In this document: positions 11,593-25,150 of the stretch, one piece after another | Numbering within the stretch: the first letter of the stretch is position 1 | Layout: every line of letters begins with the position of its first letter | Source: Temnothorax longispinosus | Lineage: Eukaryota > Arthropoda > Insecta > Hymenoptera > Formicidae | NCBI RefSeq assembly: GCF_030848805.1 | Contig: NC_092363.1 | Location: 16,152,600 to 16,216,599, forward strand | Reading direction: 5' to 3' | DNA: 64,000 nucleotides | Position numbers and translations under genes: made by a program | Notes under the pieces: model-generated | Databases searched by the model: none | Seen by the model: the letters and a program-made list of their open reading frames with translations, nothing else | Told to the model about the DNA's origin: nothing

Positions 11593-13150
11593 TTAAGATT
11601 TCGTTAAATCTAAAATATACTTGACGCCCGTCCGGCCGTTGAAACTGAGCGCCTTAGCAATAGCTTCTTGATATTCGCCGAAAGGCACCAGTTTATATGG
11701 CGGCGGTTGCAATTTCTTATCCCTAAAGAAACCTGCTAAATTTTTAAACATATCCACTCTCTCCTGAGATTCCATATTTGTTTTCGTCCAAGCTGTCATC
11801 CAAAATCCTTTTAACGATATATCCTGGAAATATATTGCACAAATTAGATTTGACAAATATTTTTTGCAATTTTCAATAATAAATATAATTCGGAATTACC
11901 TTAAAGATAAGTGCGGATATTGGTACAGTTAGTGGTTCTCTGGACATGCCGCCGTAAGTCACCATTGTACCACCATGAGCAAGATGTCTCATTACTTCGT
12001 GCGCATTCTGCCCTCCGATGCAGTTAAGAGCTAACTTCGGTGCAAGTAATTTCTTATTTTTGAACAATTGTGTATTTCGGACCTCCTCTTCGGTTAGTAC
12101 TTGATCCGCTCCTAAGGTTGCCAATTGATTCTAAATAATTCATAATATTACATGTACATATTATAATATTTATAATATGATAAAAATAATAAAACAATTA
12201 ATATTATTAAAATTTGATACGGGCAAATTTTAATGTTTTTAAATTATAGAGACTTTACATAGCTATCAATTAATATTATACCTTTAATTCCTGTATGTTT
12301 GGCCTATCTCTAATAACACTGACAGACTTATAACTCCATATTTTGCATAACTGAATGACCAGCTGACCAACCGCGGAATTGCCACCATTTTGTATCACAG
12401 TGTCTCCAGGCTTTAATGAAACAAAATCCTTCAACATTCTATAAGCTGTACATGGATTCACGTTCATCATACTGGCTATGACTAGATCAACATCGTTTGG
12501 TATCTATAAAACGAGACCAAGGGATAACAAGCGCAACAAATGCATTATTCCAAGAGGATGTAATAATAATAATATACATATATGTACTTTCATAACATCC
12601 TTGAAATTGTAATTGGCTTGCGTTCTCCATATTCCAAAATTAGGACCATTTGGCACCACCCTGTCTCCAACATGCAAATCTTGAACATTAGAGCCAACCG
12701 CAACTATTTCTCCAACTCCTTCATTCCCCGGTACCGCTGGTAGAGGAGGCCTGCTAGGATATTTTCCTTGTATCGTATTTATATCGGCTGGATTCACCGG
12801 GGATAGTAACCATTTTACAGATACCTGCATCATAAAGATTGATTTAACTATTAAGTATACTATTGTAGAATACTAAAAATTCATGGGTGAAAGCAGATGA
12901 ACTTTATAATTGCAATAACAATTACTTGATCGCCCGCTGGTTGTTCTATCGTTTGCGTCGTTACTTGAAGAACCTCAACAGGTTCGCCGTATTCTTTGTA
13001 CAATAGAGATTTTACGCAGTCGGTATTAATTGCAGCACTCATTTGCCGAATATTTGTCAAATTACTTTTAACTGATCGTGAGATTGACAAAGTTAATTTG
13101 CTTGCAAACATAGTAAACCTATATCGAGCCACGATGACGTTCGTTGACAT
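11593..13150 (-). CDS. MECR: Mitochondrial enoyl-[acyl-carrier-protein]/trans-2-enoyl-CoA reductase
   Basis: Five coding exons in order: 13150-12926, 12824-12588, 12503-12282, 12130-11900, 11823-11593; 381 residues. This NADPH-dependent medium-chain reductase does the last step of mitochondrial type II fatty-acid synthesis, which supplies the lipoic acid precursor. The first 50 or so residues are basic and hydroxylated without acids, a mitochondrial presequence. Family motifs follow: SPVNPADINTIQGKYP with the conserved Asn-Pro-Asp, PGNEGVGEIVAVG, GDRVVPNGPNFGIWRT, NPCTAYRMLKDF, GDTVIQNGGNSAVGQ (nucleotide-binding loop), RDRPN and GGTMVTYGGMSREP. An upstream in-frame ATG exists at 13273; I prefer 13150 (or 13111), because these starts give a cleaner targeting peptide. 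The protein is close to the human length. Confidence 0.92.
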
Positions 13151-13273
13151 TCGTTGAGACAATTTTGGAGAAAAATTTGCCGTATAGGTTATATCTCGAA
13201 TTGAAGCGATTGGTGATTGTCCTCTCGATACTCGATCTCGATAGCAGAAAGATAAAAATATATATAATAACAT

Positions 13274-13948
13274 ATTATTCTAAATTATATATATAAAACA
13301 AGGCAAAAAATACATGATTGATCCTTTTATTGGGAATAAATTTTTATTTATTTAGATATTCATATTCATAATTATTACTAAATATTATTCATGATAATAT
13401 GAAATGCGATATAAAAGTGATGCCGTAATAGTATTTTATTATATGAAGTATATTACGATATATCCATTATATAGTTATGATCTGTTAATATATTTACAGT
13501 TTAAGTCTGTCTAGTAGTCATTTTTTTTAAATATTCCTATCCCAAGAATTTCTTATACAATACTTTTGTTATCACAGTAATAAATTTTAGTACTTACAAT
13601 ATTAAACTTTCTTTTGAACGTGACAAAAAATTTTCTGTTATCTTAAACCAATCTTAAAGAAATGCTTATTGCTTTGCGATACTATACTATCATTATATTT
13701 TGTAAAATAATTACCATGTTAATAATTAACGAGAGATAAAATAAATTATAGTTTTATCCGAGCTTTATGTAATATGTATTAATATGCATGTAATATAATT
13801 TGTTTTTTAAATTATTAATAGTAGTATTATAAGAAATCATAGTTTAAATATAATCATATAATATTTAAGTTTATCTTCTCTGAATTTATCTTCTCTTCTT
13901 ACCAATGGAGAATGTATTAAACATTTCCATATCTATTTATACACTTTG
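13274..13948. other. AT-rich spacer between SLC12A9 3' end and MECR 5' end
   Basis: Both flanking genes are on the minus strand. This stretch must hold the SLC12A9 3' UTR and the MECR promoter. It is very AT-rich and I see no exon in it. Confidence 0.5.
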
Positions 13949-16900
13949 TTATAAGGTGGTCGACGTAACAGCACTAACACCATGTACTAAAACTGTCGGT
14001 GGTAAGTCGACAGTTAATTCTGTCAACGATTGTAGATACTGTCGATACATATCATCCTCATCCCAAGTGTTCGAGGCTGGCGGTCCGGGCAAATATATAA
14101 ATGTTGTCGCAGTTTGAGAAGAATATTGCCTTATCAGTTGATTAACGCTGAGAAGTAAAATTAATCAATTAAAAAAATATCTTTTTCTTTGTAAAAAGTT
14201 GTAGTCAAAGAATCAGTTAAATGCTTACCCCAATATATAAGCCCGGGACACGTTACTCAAAGCATTATTGGACTCTGTACTTGATTCATATTGATTTTTT
14301 GGCTCAAGCAGAGGCCTACCCTTTAACCCTCGGATTTGCTCTCCCCATTCCGGAATTTTTTTAATCGATGCAGAGATTCTTAGTAGATTTAATGATTTCC
14401 GAATTCTGTGCTCGTTCGAGATTCTCGGGTATTCGCTCATCGAATTAGGAGAATCTGAGATACTTAGGCTTTCACTGCCATCCGCAGTTTCGCAATGGAA
14501 CACTCTGAGATGTAGGTTTTTCCAACTGGGTACCATGTTGATAATACACGCGAGTTGAAGCATGAATAACGACGTTGTATCGAATGGATCTTGATCGGTT
14601 GGTTGGAAAAAGTTGACCGGCCATACATCGATATATTTCAAATTTGAGTTTCTAAAAGTTTCAAATACACATTACCGTGTAATAATAGAAATGTTATTTC
14701 AAATATTTTCGCGATGATGAATTTCTACTTACTTCGTTAATTGCGCTTTATTTAACAGATGAAAGTTTCTGCATAGACACAAGTTCTTCTTCATCCTCAG
14801 AACATCTGAGCACATTCCGACATATTGAACCGGATCTAGATTCTTTTCGCCTGTTGCTTGTCTTAGAGGGAACACAGTGTTATTCGGAAGTGTTGTACTA
14901 TTTTCAAACATCGTCGTCGCGTATTGAGAATCCAAGAAAAAGTCCCTTGGCGTTTCTTCATCATAAAAACCAAGAACGATCGTATTCGGTTTCATCGCAC
15001 CCATGCCAGACAGTCTTATTAAATGTTGCATGCCTTCGCGCACCGTTTTCGTCACGGTCAATTCGATGAAGGCTTTAACTCTCATATGGTCAACTAAACT
15101 CAACCAGTGCGGATATTCCTCTATCGTAGGATCGCTACTCTGACCAGTAAATTCACCAACCTTCACGTGTCCGATAACATACAGTCCTCCTTTCTTCAAG
15201 TCATTCACGAAATCGATAAGAGGACAGGCGGAGCGCGGAGACGCGACCATCAGTAACATTTGTGGACGCCAAAATTTAACGTGATCCTTGCGCGAATCCA
15301 ACATCAACAAGTATTTTCTGACTTGATGGAATATCAGTGCTTGAGATATACTGCCCCACGGTGCGTTTTTACTCGGCGAGAATAAATGTAGCACAATGAT
15401 CAATATTAAGCATAAAATTATGCTACTGGAAGCATAAATGCTGTTGATTATAAACATCATTATCAATGTTCCAAGAAGACCTATAGTCGCGGTGTGCCAC
15501 GTGAAGTACGTGAATGTTGGCCTGAAAAGAGGAAAGATTTAGATACTCGTGTGAGGGACAAGTTATATATTAATCGTAACTATAACGTAATTTAGTGCAT
15601 GTACTAAAAACAGTATACCTAAAGTTTGGTGCACTAGCAAGTTCCAATCCAAGACACGCGAGATTGGTAGCGAGATAACTTAGAAGAAACAATACCGAAT
15701 TAATTTGAGCAATGGTATTCAACGAGCCGATAAGCAAGATTGTCTGAACCAAAATCCACGAAGTTAATACCGCTGCTATTGGATTGCCGCGCCATGTGCC
15801 TTGTATGATGAAATTTAATCCCGAACCTAGACAAGGAATAAAGCAAAGATATTTAATTACACAATTAAATTGAATTAAATTCTTATTGTCATTGTAATTA
15901 CTTACCAAATACGTTGTCTTTGGCCAACGCTTCTAATACTCTGCTAGAACCTATCAAATTGCTTAAACCAGCGCTAAATGTAGCAGTGAGAATGCCAACG
16001 GCGACAAATGGCGGCCAAATATTAATCGGCATCATGTACATAAAGTTGTTTTGCAGTAAAAAACGGCTAGTAGTGGCAGCCGTTAAGACAGACAACAAAA
16101 TGTAGCATATGAACGTAAATGATACCGCTGATAATGTCCCACGTGGAATATTTCGGCCGGGATTTTTCAGCTCGCCTATTATACGTGTCATATGGTCAGT
16201 ATGTACAATGTACATTATATCAAATATAAATAAATAGTTTTATTTACCGCTCATATTTGCACCGGCCATTATCCCAGTTACACCACTGAACAATACACCA
16301 AAGACGCTCGCAAAATCCGTCATAGTTCCTCCGCTTGAGTAATCGGCGCTGTAATTCGAATAGAGATTGCTGGAAAGCGTAGAAGACAAAAGACCCGTGT
16401 AACTTCCATTTACGTGCTCTGTTATATTTTGTACCAATGTATTTGCATCTGGTATTGGTATCTAAAGGTATAATAAATAATTATTTATCAAAAGTCAGTC
16501 AGCCAAGTTAATATTGAACATACAGTAATATTTTCTTACATTCAAATCAAAAAATTATTTACCTCTATTGCACCCTGAGTCAAAAAACTAATAAAAACGC
16601 TACATAGACAGATACAGACAACCGCCAAGATCGCAACACTGGTTTTCGCGAACATTGCGGCTCCGATAAGACAAACCACAAGATTGGCAGTATTTAGTAT
16701 GGAACAATATAAAAATCGCCACCATCGGCCATCTGGTATAAGTCCAGTTTTACCGTTCAAATAACCGGAAGGGCCAAAATTTTCAACCAAACCCTCAGCA
16801 CATCCAGAGATACAAAGCGCACTGGATACTACATTGGCCATAAAAAACAGAGTGCCAATAGAGCCACCAAATTCAGGTCCTAATGTACGACTGATCATAA

Positions 16901-17687
16901 CTGCATATAGGATTAATAGGAAAATATTTTTCATATCTTTTAAACTTAATGTTCTGCGTGTTAAACGTAGCAATATTTTATAATAAACCGAGAACGTAGT
17001 TTTAACAATCAAAGCAGCCTATTATAATCATTATCAAATATAAGCGCGATGAAGTAAGCCACGCTGCTGATAAGCTATCTTTAAATGGATGAGTTGGCAT
17101 AGTTGATCTATCTCTGTCAGATAAATAAAGATAAAGATGGAGAATAAATAGAATTTACTTGACGGAAGTAGCGTATAGCTCAAAACAGAAACAAAAGGAT
17201 ACAGTAAGCGCCACCACCCTCTACAGCGCCGTTGGTCGATATAGCGCAGACAGACGCGACTGTGAATAATAAAATACCATATGCTATAATGAACTGAACT
17301 AAAGTCACAAATAACCCTGCATTGCCCACAATGTATCCTGTAAAAACGAATATAGTTGATATAACTAACAGATACTCGTACTCTAGATAAATATAAAACT
17401 TTTATGACGTATGACTTACCCATTCGTATAAAAACTAAGGCACTGAACATAGACAGTGTAACTGGGCTAAATACACCAGCAAAAGTTCCCAATGTACGGG
17501 TGTTGTCCACACCAAGAGTACCAAACTCGACATAGCCATCTCCCTCCGAGTGTGCCGTCCTTCCAATCTTAAAAATATTACTTAGTCGTTGAAGCACACT
17601 CCTGCCGTTGATCAAAGGAGCTTTCTCACTTGTGATCCTGATGTGGACAGGTTCTGTGTTTGTGGAGCCAACTTCCGATGCAATCAT
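13949..17687 (-). CDS. SLC12A9: Solute carrier family 12 member 9 (cation-chloride cotransporter-like)
   Basis: Nine coding exons in order: 17687-17420, 17337-17203, 16900-16563, 16461-16248, 16175-15906, 15826-15619, 15521-14733, 14651-14229, 14147-13949; 947 residues. The N-terminal cytoplasmic part leads into TM1 (GTFAGVFSPVTLSMFSALVF). The transport core includes GYIVGNAGLFVTLVQFIIAY, SRTLGPEFGGSIGTLFF and GVTGIMAGANMSGELKNPGR. The long cytoplasmic C-terminal domain carries HQVRKYLLMLDSRKDHVKFW, LKKGGLYVIGHV, MKPNTIVLGFYDEE and the SLC12A9-specific tail FIYLPGPP...VLVHGVSAVTSTTL, which tells it apart from NKCC/KCC members. SLC12A9 (also CIP1) is an endolysosomal family member that modulates or relates to the cation-chloride cotransporters. 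The glycosylatable loop (NITEHVNGSY) lies in the 16248-16461 exon. Confidence 0.93.
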
Positions 17688-20600
17688 CTTAAACGTGCTG
17701 GATAAAAAATTTCAACGTTACATAGAACATAGATATAATAAATTTAATACGTAAAAAGATCGTTCTTCGGATATATGAAAAATTTACATGTTGCAAAGTT
17801 GCAATGCTTATCAACAACACGTAGTAACTGTATATATAAAGAGGCGTTGCATTATTCGGACTAAATGGAGTTAAATTGACGATCGATTGGATATAAAATA
17901 CACTTACGCAAAAAGTTGGAGTAAGCTTTCAGAATGATATCATTCACCAACATACACTCTCTCTCTCTTCACTTGTGCGTATAAGAAAATATAAAAGAAT
18001 ATATATCCGACTTGGTCATACGATTATGATGTCATGCGTTCGACGCTGTTCGATGTCGAACGTCAACACTGCAACGTCAAACGTCAAACTCGCCCCTCGA
18101 TTTAAGGTTAATAAATTTGCATACACTTGGCGTCACGACGCCGCGACGTCATATATGCATGCGTGTCTGAAGTTGGGAATTTTCGGGTTACAATGCACAC
18201 GAGGCATTTAAATATGAATGATATGAGTCATTCGACACAAAAAGCGACCAACTTTAGATATGAAGCATCTATAACATATGTACTTGTATGACTGTATATG
18301 TATAGGGAAACTGCAAATGAAGATGAAAATAAAAAGGAATTTCGTCGATAAGTATACGCATCATTCGTTCGTAATTCCGTTTTCTACATTCTCAACTGTA
18401 CGTGTGTACATACGCCGCGGATGTGATGTGGATGTTAAGTATCGTCAGTCGATAACTCGTAATTAAGTTTCGCGAGATTATTGGCCGCGTTCAGCAGACA
18501 CAACTGTTGAGTTCGTCTTATCAACGCTCTGCGTTGATTGGTTGGTTCTAAAAGTAAGAGCCAATCACGTTTGACTGCTACTCAGCGGCTTGGTCTGCTG
18601 AACGCGCCCATTGTCGCGGGAGGCGGGAGTACGCGTCTACGTGTCTAGTCTACTCGTCAGTATCGTATGATAAGGAATGAATTAATGAACATACGCATCG
18701 TGTCGTAATTTCTTTTGGGATTGCGGTACACGCAGATATCTCATTTCATGGCTTTGTTGAAAGGAAGAAAGATAAAACGAAAATTGTTCTCTTTAATTTT
18801 TAGCTGCAACAATCAAGTTGTATAATGTATGTCTTTCGCGCAAATAAAAATTGAAAATAAAGTAGATGATATCAATTAGCATTTTGAAAATAAAAGGCGG
18901 AAGGACGCGAAGAGAAATGGTCGAAATGGAAAACGAAGATAGACCGATAAAGCCACTCTATCAACAAACGCGAGCCTCAAGCCTCGAGCGTTAATAATAA
19001 TTGGTGTCGATTCAGTCGATTGTCGCATTCAAGATTCGGGGGTGGCAGATGGCTGAGATGGCAAATGATGCGGTTCGAGTTTTGCAGATGTCCATTATCC
19101 ACGCCACCAGCGACCGGGCGACCACCCACCGCGTATTGTGTTGTATTGTGTTACCCGGCACCGCACCGATTTGAGACGCGCGCGACGACGATGATCCCTG
19201 TGCGTGACTGCGTGCCGCACACAACGATCGATGAAGAAATCAAAATCGGGAAAGCCAGAGCCAGAGCTAGCGGACAATGTAAAGAATGTAAAGGAACGGG
19301 GCTCCTTTATCCTCGACATCCTCATTTCGGCGAGGATAAAGTCGATAAAGTGACGAACCGGGCGAAGGTAAGGGCGAAGGGCACATAATTGGGCCTTGTG
19401 CTATATTTATATTATTATGGGACCGCGGCTCGCTTCGCTCTGCCGAAATGCAAGAATCGCGAGTTGCGAGGTCTCTTTTATATATACTGTATAATATATA
19501 CAAGCGAGCTCTCGTCTCTTATAAAAGACGGGCCTACTGGCAAGCAAGACCAAACGAGACTGATAGTCGTCGTATATGATAACGTTATATTATGTATGTG
19601 TATAATAACTATAATATAACACGTACGACTCTTCTGACCTCTGACTCGCGTTTCAATTTTAGCCGATTGCGGGACGATTTCTGCACGATCATCCTCATTT
19701 TTGATGCGTATGTATTCATTCGCTGATCGCCCTTACAATTGGCCACATCGAACTAGGTTCGGGCCATCTATCAAGAAAAGAAGCCGAAAAAGGTCATGGC
19801 CGCTGCACATTTCTCTTCCGATTACGAACCAATGAATGTACATTATCGGCATCTATCAAAAACTGATTACTGCAGCAATTACCGAGTTAATCTTTGAAAC
19901 GATCAAGTTATTTGGCCACGTTCTTATCTGTCTGCAGGATATTGACAAAGGTGAGATAATAGGCAACGGCATCTCTATTATTCGTCTTTCGTTCTTTCGC
20001 ACATGATTTTTAGCATCAGCTGTGATGAAAGCTCACAGGAATAGTTAAATGTTTCCATTTCCCTATCGTTTTTATTTCTCTCGATTCTCCTAGCAAAATT
20101 TAAGAAACTTTAAGTAAAGATGAATCTTTATAAACTCTAGCTTGCATCACATCACTTTAATGTCAAATTTTGCTCAACTTTTAAATTGGGCGGTTGCGGT
20201 TTGCGTGGCTATTTCTCAACCCTCGCCACTTTTTCAGCCGGGACAACCTGCTCTGCCGTCGAGAGATTCGTGACGCAAACCAGCGTAGTTTATATGTATA
20301 CTGCAGATGTTCCCAAGAGTTTGATTCATCCTGGTGGTGCAGACGGTGCAGTGGCGGCTGGCGCTAGTTTCAGGCAGGGCAGGGCAGGGCAGGACAGAGC
20401 TCAATGGGGTGTACTACCACCAATACCACCGAGACCGATGTACGATGTAGAATGTAGACTGTAGACTGTAGACCGAGTCAGAGCGATGTATAAATCTACG
20501 AAGCATGAAACCCTCGCAGCAGGGTTCGGGATTCGGCCCGATTCTCAGGAGGCAGGGAGAAAGATGAGAATAATGTGTTTAGTTTCTCCCTCGCACATCG

Positions 20601-20873
20601 GTCCCCCGCTGGATACGATTGCGACTTGGCCGGATTGAGCCACGAGAATCGCTAGAGTGGGGATGAAGCTATATAACCTTGGGGTTGGTCGCCGAGGAAG
20701 CGAATCCTCCGAGAAAGACGCGCGTGCGGTTGAATGCAACGCGAGGGCGGCAAATCGCGTCGTGGATAACAGTCATTCGGTTTTACCAAAAAACCCCTGA
20801 GGGAAGATAATGCTCGCGTAAATGCGCGTATTTTCGCTCATCGTTGATCGACGATCGCCAAGACGAGAGAAAA
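17688..20873. promoter_or_regulatory. 3.2 kb divergent spacer between SLC12A9 and APCDD1
   Basis: No reading frame here looks like a conserved exon; the longest open frames have no family resemblance and overlap on opposite strands. The stretch contains one MITE-like inverted-repeat element, several GC-richer islands, and short direct repeats around 20380-20400 (GGCAG units) and 20447-20470 (GTAGACT units). It should contain the promoters and 5' leaders of both flanking genes. Confidence 0.5.
18483..18609. mobile_element. 127-bp MITE-like element with 17-bp terminal inverted repeats
   Basis: The left end GGCCGCGTTCAGCAGAC (18483-18499) is the inverse of the right end GTCTGCTGAACGCGCCC (18593-18609) with one mismatch. 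ATT flanks both sides (18480-18482 and 18610-18612), a likely 3-bp target duplication. Size, GG-starting ends and a 3-bp duplication suggest a PIF/Harbinger-derived non-autonomous element. No transposase is present. Confidence 0.65.
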
Positions 20874-23800
20874 ATGGATTTTACAATGGTGTTATCTATC
20901 GTCATCGCTATTCTGTCAATGAGTAAGTACCTGTACATGAGATGTGACTTGCATGTGAAATGTGCGGAAAGAGAGAGAGAGAGAGAGAGAAAAAACGAAA
21001 ATACTCGAGCGAGCACTCATCATGAATACGCTATAAGAGCATTTCTGCGATGTCTTGTATTTGAAATATAATTAACTTTAAATATAATCGTAACTATCGT
21101 TCTCCCTAATTCGCTACTCGACGAATGAATAAGGCAGCCTTGTAAAGAATATAATATAATATTGCGGTAATTATTATACAGAAAGTTTAATTGTTACAGA
21201 GGAAAGGGAAACGTGGGACACATTGGAGTATTTGAAAAAGACAAGTGGCACATGTGCTTGAGACACAGGAGCACACGAGACACACGTGTGCGCCACTAAA
21301 GAATGTGCGCGATATAACGCAGCAGATGTGGAGAGTAAAATTTTTTCATATTGAAAAGGATGTTTGATAGCAGTTAATAAAGTTGCTTCCAAATTACGTG
21401 ACAAAATATATTCAATTTGTAATTTCATTTAAAGCGAAAATTAATTTAATAGAGAAACGAGACAAGACTAATGGCACGCGCGCGCGAAACTACACGAAAG
21501 TAAGTAATGTCTCCTAATTTTTTTTTTCGAGTCTGGCGCCATAAAAAATTTTACGTTTCACCGAGTTTACGCGACTCAACAAAACGCAACTAGAGACTTT
21601 AGGTAACATCTCAATGAAACGCAGTGAAAATTTTCTATGGCACCAGATTTAAAAGAAAAAAAATTAGAAGGCACTACTTTCGCGCACCGACCCTCGTATA
21701 TACGTTGCTTAATTTTTTTACTCTTGAAATTTTTTGACAAGAGCAAATCTAATGTCGCAAATTCGCGTCGCCGTCGTCGTTGTCACCAACCGATCCATCG
21801 TTGTATCATTATCAATCGCTGTCCAAGTTCCAACGCACAGACATAGAATATCAATTGCCAACAATCGCAGAGAGACGATGGCGAAGAGGAGAATGACGAT
21901 GGCGCGAGAAACTCTGTACGTCGATCGAATGTTAAATAGTCCTGAGAGCGTACCGAGCATATTCTTTCGTGCATCATTTCTTCTTACAATTAACACTCCC
22001 CTGTTGCAAACTACGTGTCGACTTTGCTCGGCACGCGATGGCACTTGACTGTATTACGCCTGCCGATTGCGCGTACGAATCAACCCTTGACACACCTCGC
22101 ACGTTCCAACAAGTTGAAATTTTATCAGCGTACCAATAATAAATTAATCAATCTATTTGTTCTTCCTTTTTACTAGTCCAAGAATCGTGTATAGGCATCA
22201 AATTGCATGGCGAAGAGAAAATCTTCTTTTTGACAAATTCGCTATTATAAAATTGTAAAAATCCAAAATTTACATCTAACAATAAAATGTATATTTAAAT
22301 TTCGCGTTTGCATATTCTCTTTTTGTAGCGTGAGACCTCTAAACGGATGCAGCGTTTTCTTTTTTTAAATATATATATAAGGTGCTTGGAGATCCGGATA
22401 TCTAAGACGTCTATCCGAATTTTTCGCGTTAGTTATGAAATTGTCATATACTTAAAGATTCCGCGGAGGCAAAGATCGCAAAGATTGGCGAAAAGCTTTG
22501 TATCCGATGCTCGATCGTAGAAGATCAGGGAGAAGATCCTTTTTTATCGATAAACACATTATCTGAATATAATGCAACATATAGGTGAAAACACATTCGT
22601 CCTTCCTCCAATGCCTGTTTGGCTTCTAAATATTGAGCATCACTCTCGGCGGGTGGTCTTCTTTTTATCTGACGACTCGTGTCCTCTCGTACAGCCAGTT
22701 CTGACCGAAGCATTCTTCGGCCGTTCATCCCTCTCTCTATTATAATGAGATATTCCCACGAAGAGATATATCTCTTCATCTTTCATCCTCGTCGTACGGC
22801 TGAATTGTGTTGCATCTGTCTTATAGTGAGAACGAGTCACGCTTTGGCCAGAGATCCAGAATCCGTAAATTCGTTGGCGCACTGCGAAAGGGCCATCAAG
22901 GAGATCGAACAGGAGGATCGTGCGACAATCGTGGACGACAGAACCTCCAGATTGTATTCCACATGGCTGTCTCAAGAGTAATTGACTAATTGTGGTTTTT
23001 TCCCCCGCGCAGAATGTGTCGTTATATAGATAATTTGAATTTACAAATAGAAATTGTATAATATGATTTTTTTTCGTTGCAGATGCGAAGTGCGAGCCGG
23101 CCCGGAGTATATAATCAGAAAATACACATTTTTCAAGAACGGCACGTTTCTCCTGCTACGTTATTATTATGCCGAGGAGTCGTGCAGCATAGCGACGCAT
23201 ACTGTCACAATTCGGGGTTCCATCAAGTTGCTGGGATCTTCGACCGTTGTTTCTGGCGCTACCGAAACAAGATTTCACGTAGATGCCATTAATATTGTGC
23301 CTTTGAATCGACAGGTATTTCTCCAAATCAATTAGTTGGAAAGATGATGTCCAAGTGATAGAAATGTTAAAATGTGCGAGAAGCAAAATCAATATTTGTG
23401 TGATTGTCTACTGAAATTTGATTTTACAGGTGGCTCACAAGTTTGGACACAGATTGAATCTGACTTGCGGTCCCCAGCCGAAATGGCGACCTTACGTTGC
23501 TGAAGTGGTTTACGAGCAGCCGCGGCAGCGCTCGGCGACGCCGCTGTGGCAAGGTCCGATCTACAATTCTCTGCAAGCTCACTCATTTACGAAGAGGCGG
23601 CTCGGTATAAACTGTTTAGAGCCTTTCGGGATCGAATTCACTGAATTGAGGCTGCTGAGAGTGCAAAAGAAGCCGTTCGGAAGCTTGTCCAGCAACAATC
23701 GATACCATAAGCTTCCACAATTCCAACTTTTTTTGGCCAGTTCCACACCCAACGTTCACTCTCGTTGGAATTACAAACCTACCTCCTTGCAGCCTACAGC

Positions 23801-25150
23801 CATGGTCCGCGCTGACACGGTACGCTTGCCCAGACCCTTTTAAATCTTGTCATTCGTATCGTCTTACGTAGATATAATGCTCCAAATTATCACGCATCTC
23901 AAATAATGTTCTTTTGCTGCGAAATATCTATATCTATATGTATATCTAAGGAGTAATCCTATTTTTACGATGAGAAAAGCACAGATTATTCTCGCGATAA
24001 ACGATACGCATGATTGCTATATACAAGGATAACAAAGACAAACCAAGAGAATGGATCGAGAGCGTTATTAATGCCGACACCGTTACAGGCGAGCGATTGC
24101 CCGATATGCAGTGGCGTATCTCGGAGCACCGAGTTCAGCCCACCTCTTCTCCACCAAACGGCGGCTCTACCCGCATTGATCGGAGGTTATTGGCATAGTG
24201 AGAGGTGCGAGAGCTCCGAGGGCGGTATCTGGTCCAAACGTCAACTTCAGATACATTCGGGAGACAGATTGTGGACCGGTCGATGGGACTACTACGACGA
24301 TCCGCAATGTTCAACGTTTCTGTACGCGATTACAGCAGCCGGAAGTTACATTCAGCGAGCTGGAAGACAGAGACGTCACGAAGAAGTCGATCAAGAGACT
24401 TTCCTCGGCCGCTTGCTCAATGTCTCCACGAGACCCTTGTTCAAAAGGAGTGTCACCAATCCATCAACTATTCATCCTCTACGAAGCATAGATCTCCATC
24501 GACGTAACAACTTGTACGTCGCGAACGGGCCAAAAGACGAGAAATGGTCTGTTACAATAGATAAAAAGGTACAAAGACAGGAAAGATCGTTGACTGATGG
24601 CGTTCATCGGCTCTTGCGCGACGAGAATCCCATAGTTCGATCGAGATTCGCGGCAATGCTGCGAGATGATCGGATATACGAGACCGCTACCAGAAAGCCT
24701 TTTCCCACCTGGAGCACCCTTTCCGGTACCACGGAGCTAGATCTGCACATTGCCGAGAGCATTTTGATTCCCGGAGACGCCACGGTATCCGCTCGTTGTA
24801 GTGCCGATCGGCGGCTCGGCGTGCCGCTCACCACCTGGCCGAGAACGTGCATTCCTCGCGCCATCGAGGCGCCCTCGACGTTGGGACTGCGGGCTAAGCT
24901 GGACGTCAACTGGAACGGTCAGTACATCCTGCTGTTGGGCTCGCGAGATGACAATGCCTGGGAGGCTCCTCTGCGGCAATGCGCGCAGATTCCACCTCGC
25001 AATTCTGTTCTACGAGCGCATCTCCGAAGAAGCGTCGGTCTTCGATTCGGACTGCTCTCCTCAGCGTCGTCGAGCCGAATCTTTGAAATCTCCGCTTGGC
25101 TCCTCTTATCGCGAATCTTGCAATGCTCCGTGTATTATCTTGTACGGTGA
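20874..25150 (+). CDS. APCDD1: APCDD1-like Wnt-pathway inhibitor
   Basis: Five exons: 20874-20922, 22827-22977, 23083-23314, 23430-23819, 24089-25150; 627 residues. A short first exon plus the start of exon 2 gives a signal peptide (MDFTMVLSIVIAILSMMRTS). Two tandem APCDD1 domains follow. The first opens with WLSQECEVRAGPEYIIRKYT (about residues 62-81) and includes RYYYAEESCSIATHTVTIRG. The second opens with GGYWHSERCE (about residue 305) and includes WTGRWDYYDDPQCSTFLYAI. These match human APCDD1 (WVSTGCEVRSGPEFITRSY, GEWVSQRCEVRP). A hydrophobic C-terminus (ISAWLLLSRILQCSVYYLV) can serve as the single membrane anchor. APCDD1 is a membrane glycoprotein that binds Wnt and LRP5 and dampens canonical Wnt signalling. 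The 1.9 kb first intron is the longest. The last 50 residues align poorly, so the 3' end is less certain. Confidence 0.88.

Noticed and set aside
20186..20464. 92-codon plus-strand open frame upstream of APCDD1
   Set aside because: The sequence is built from short direct repeats (GGCAG, GTAGACT), with no conserved domain; probably leader or spacer DNA.
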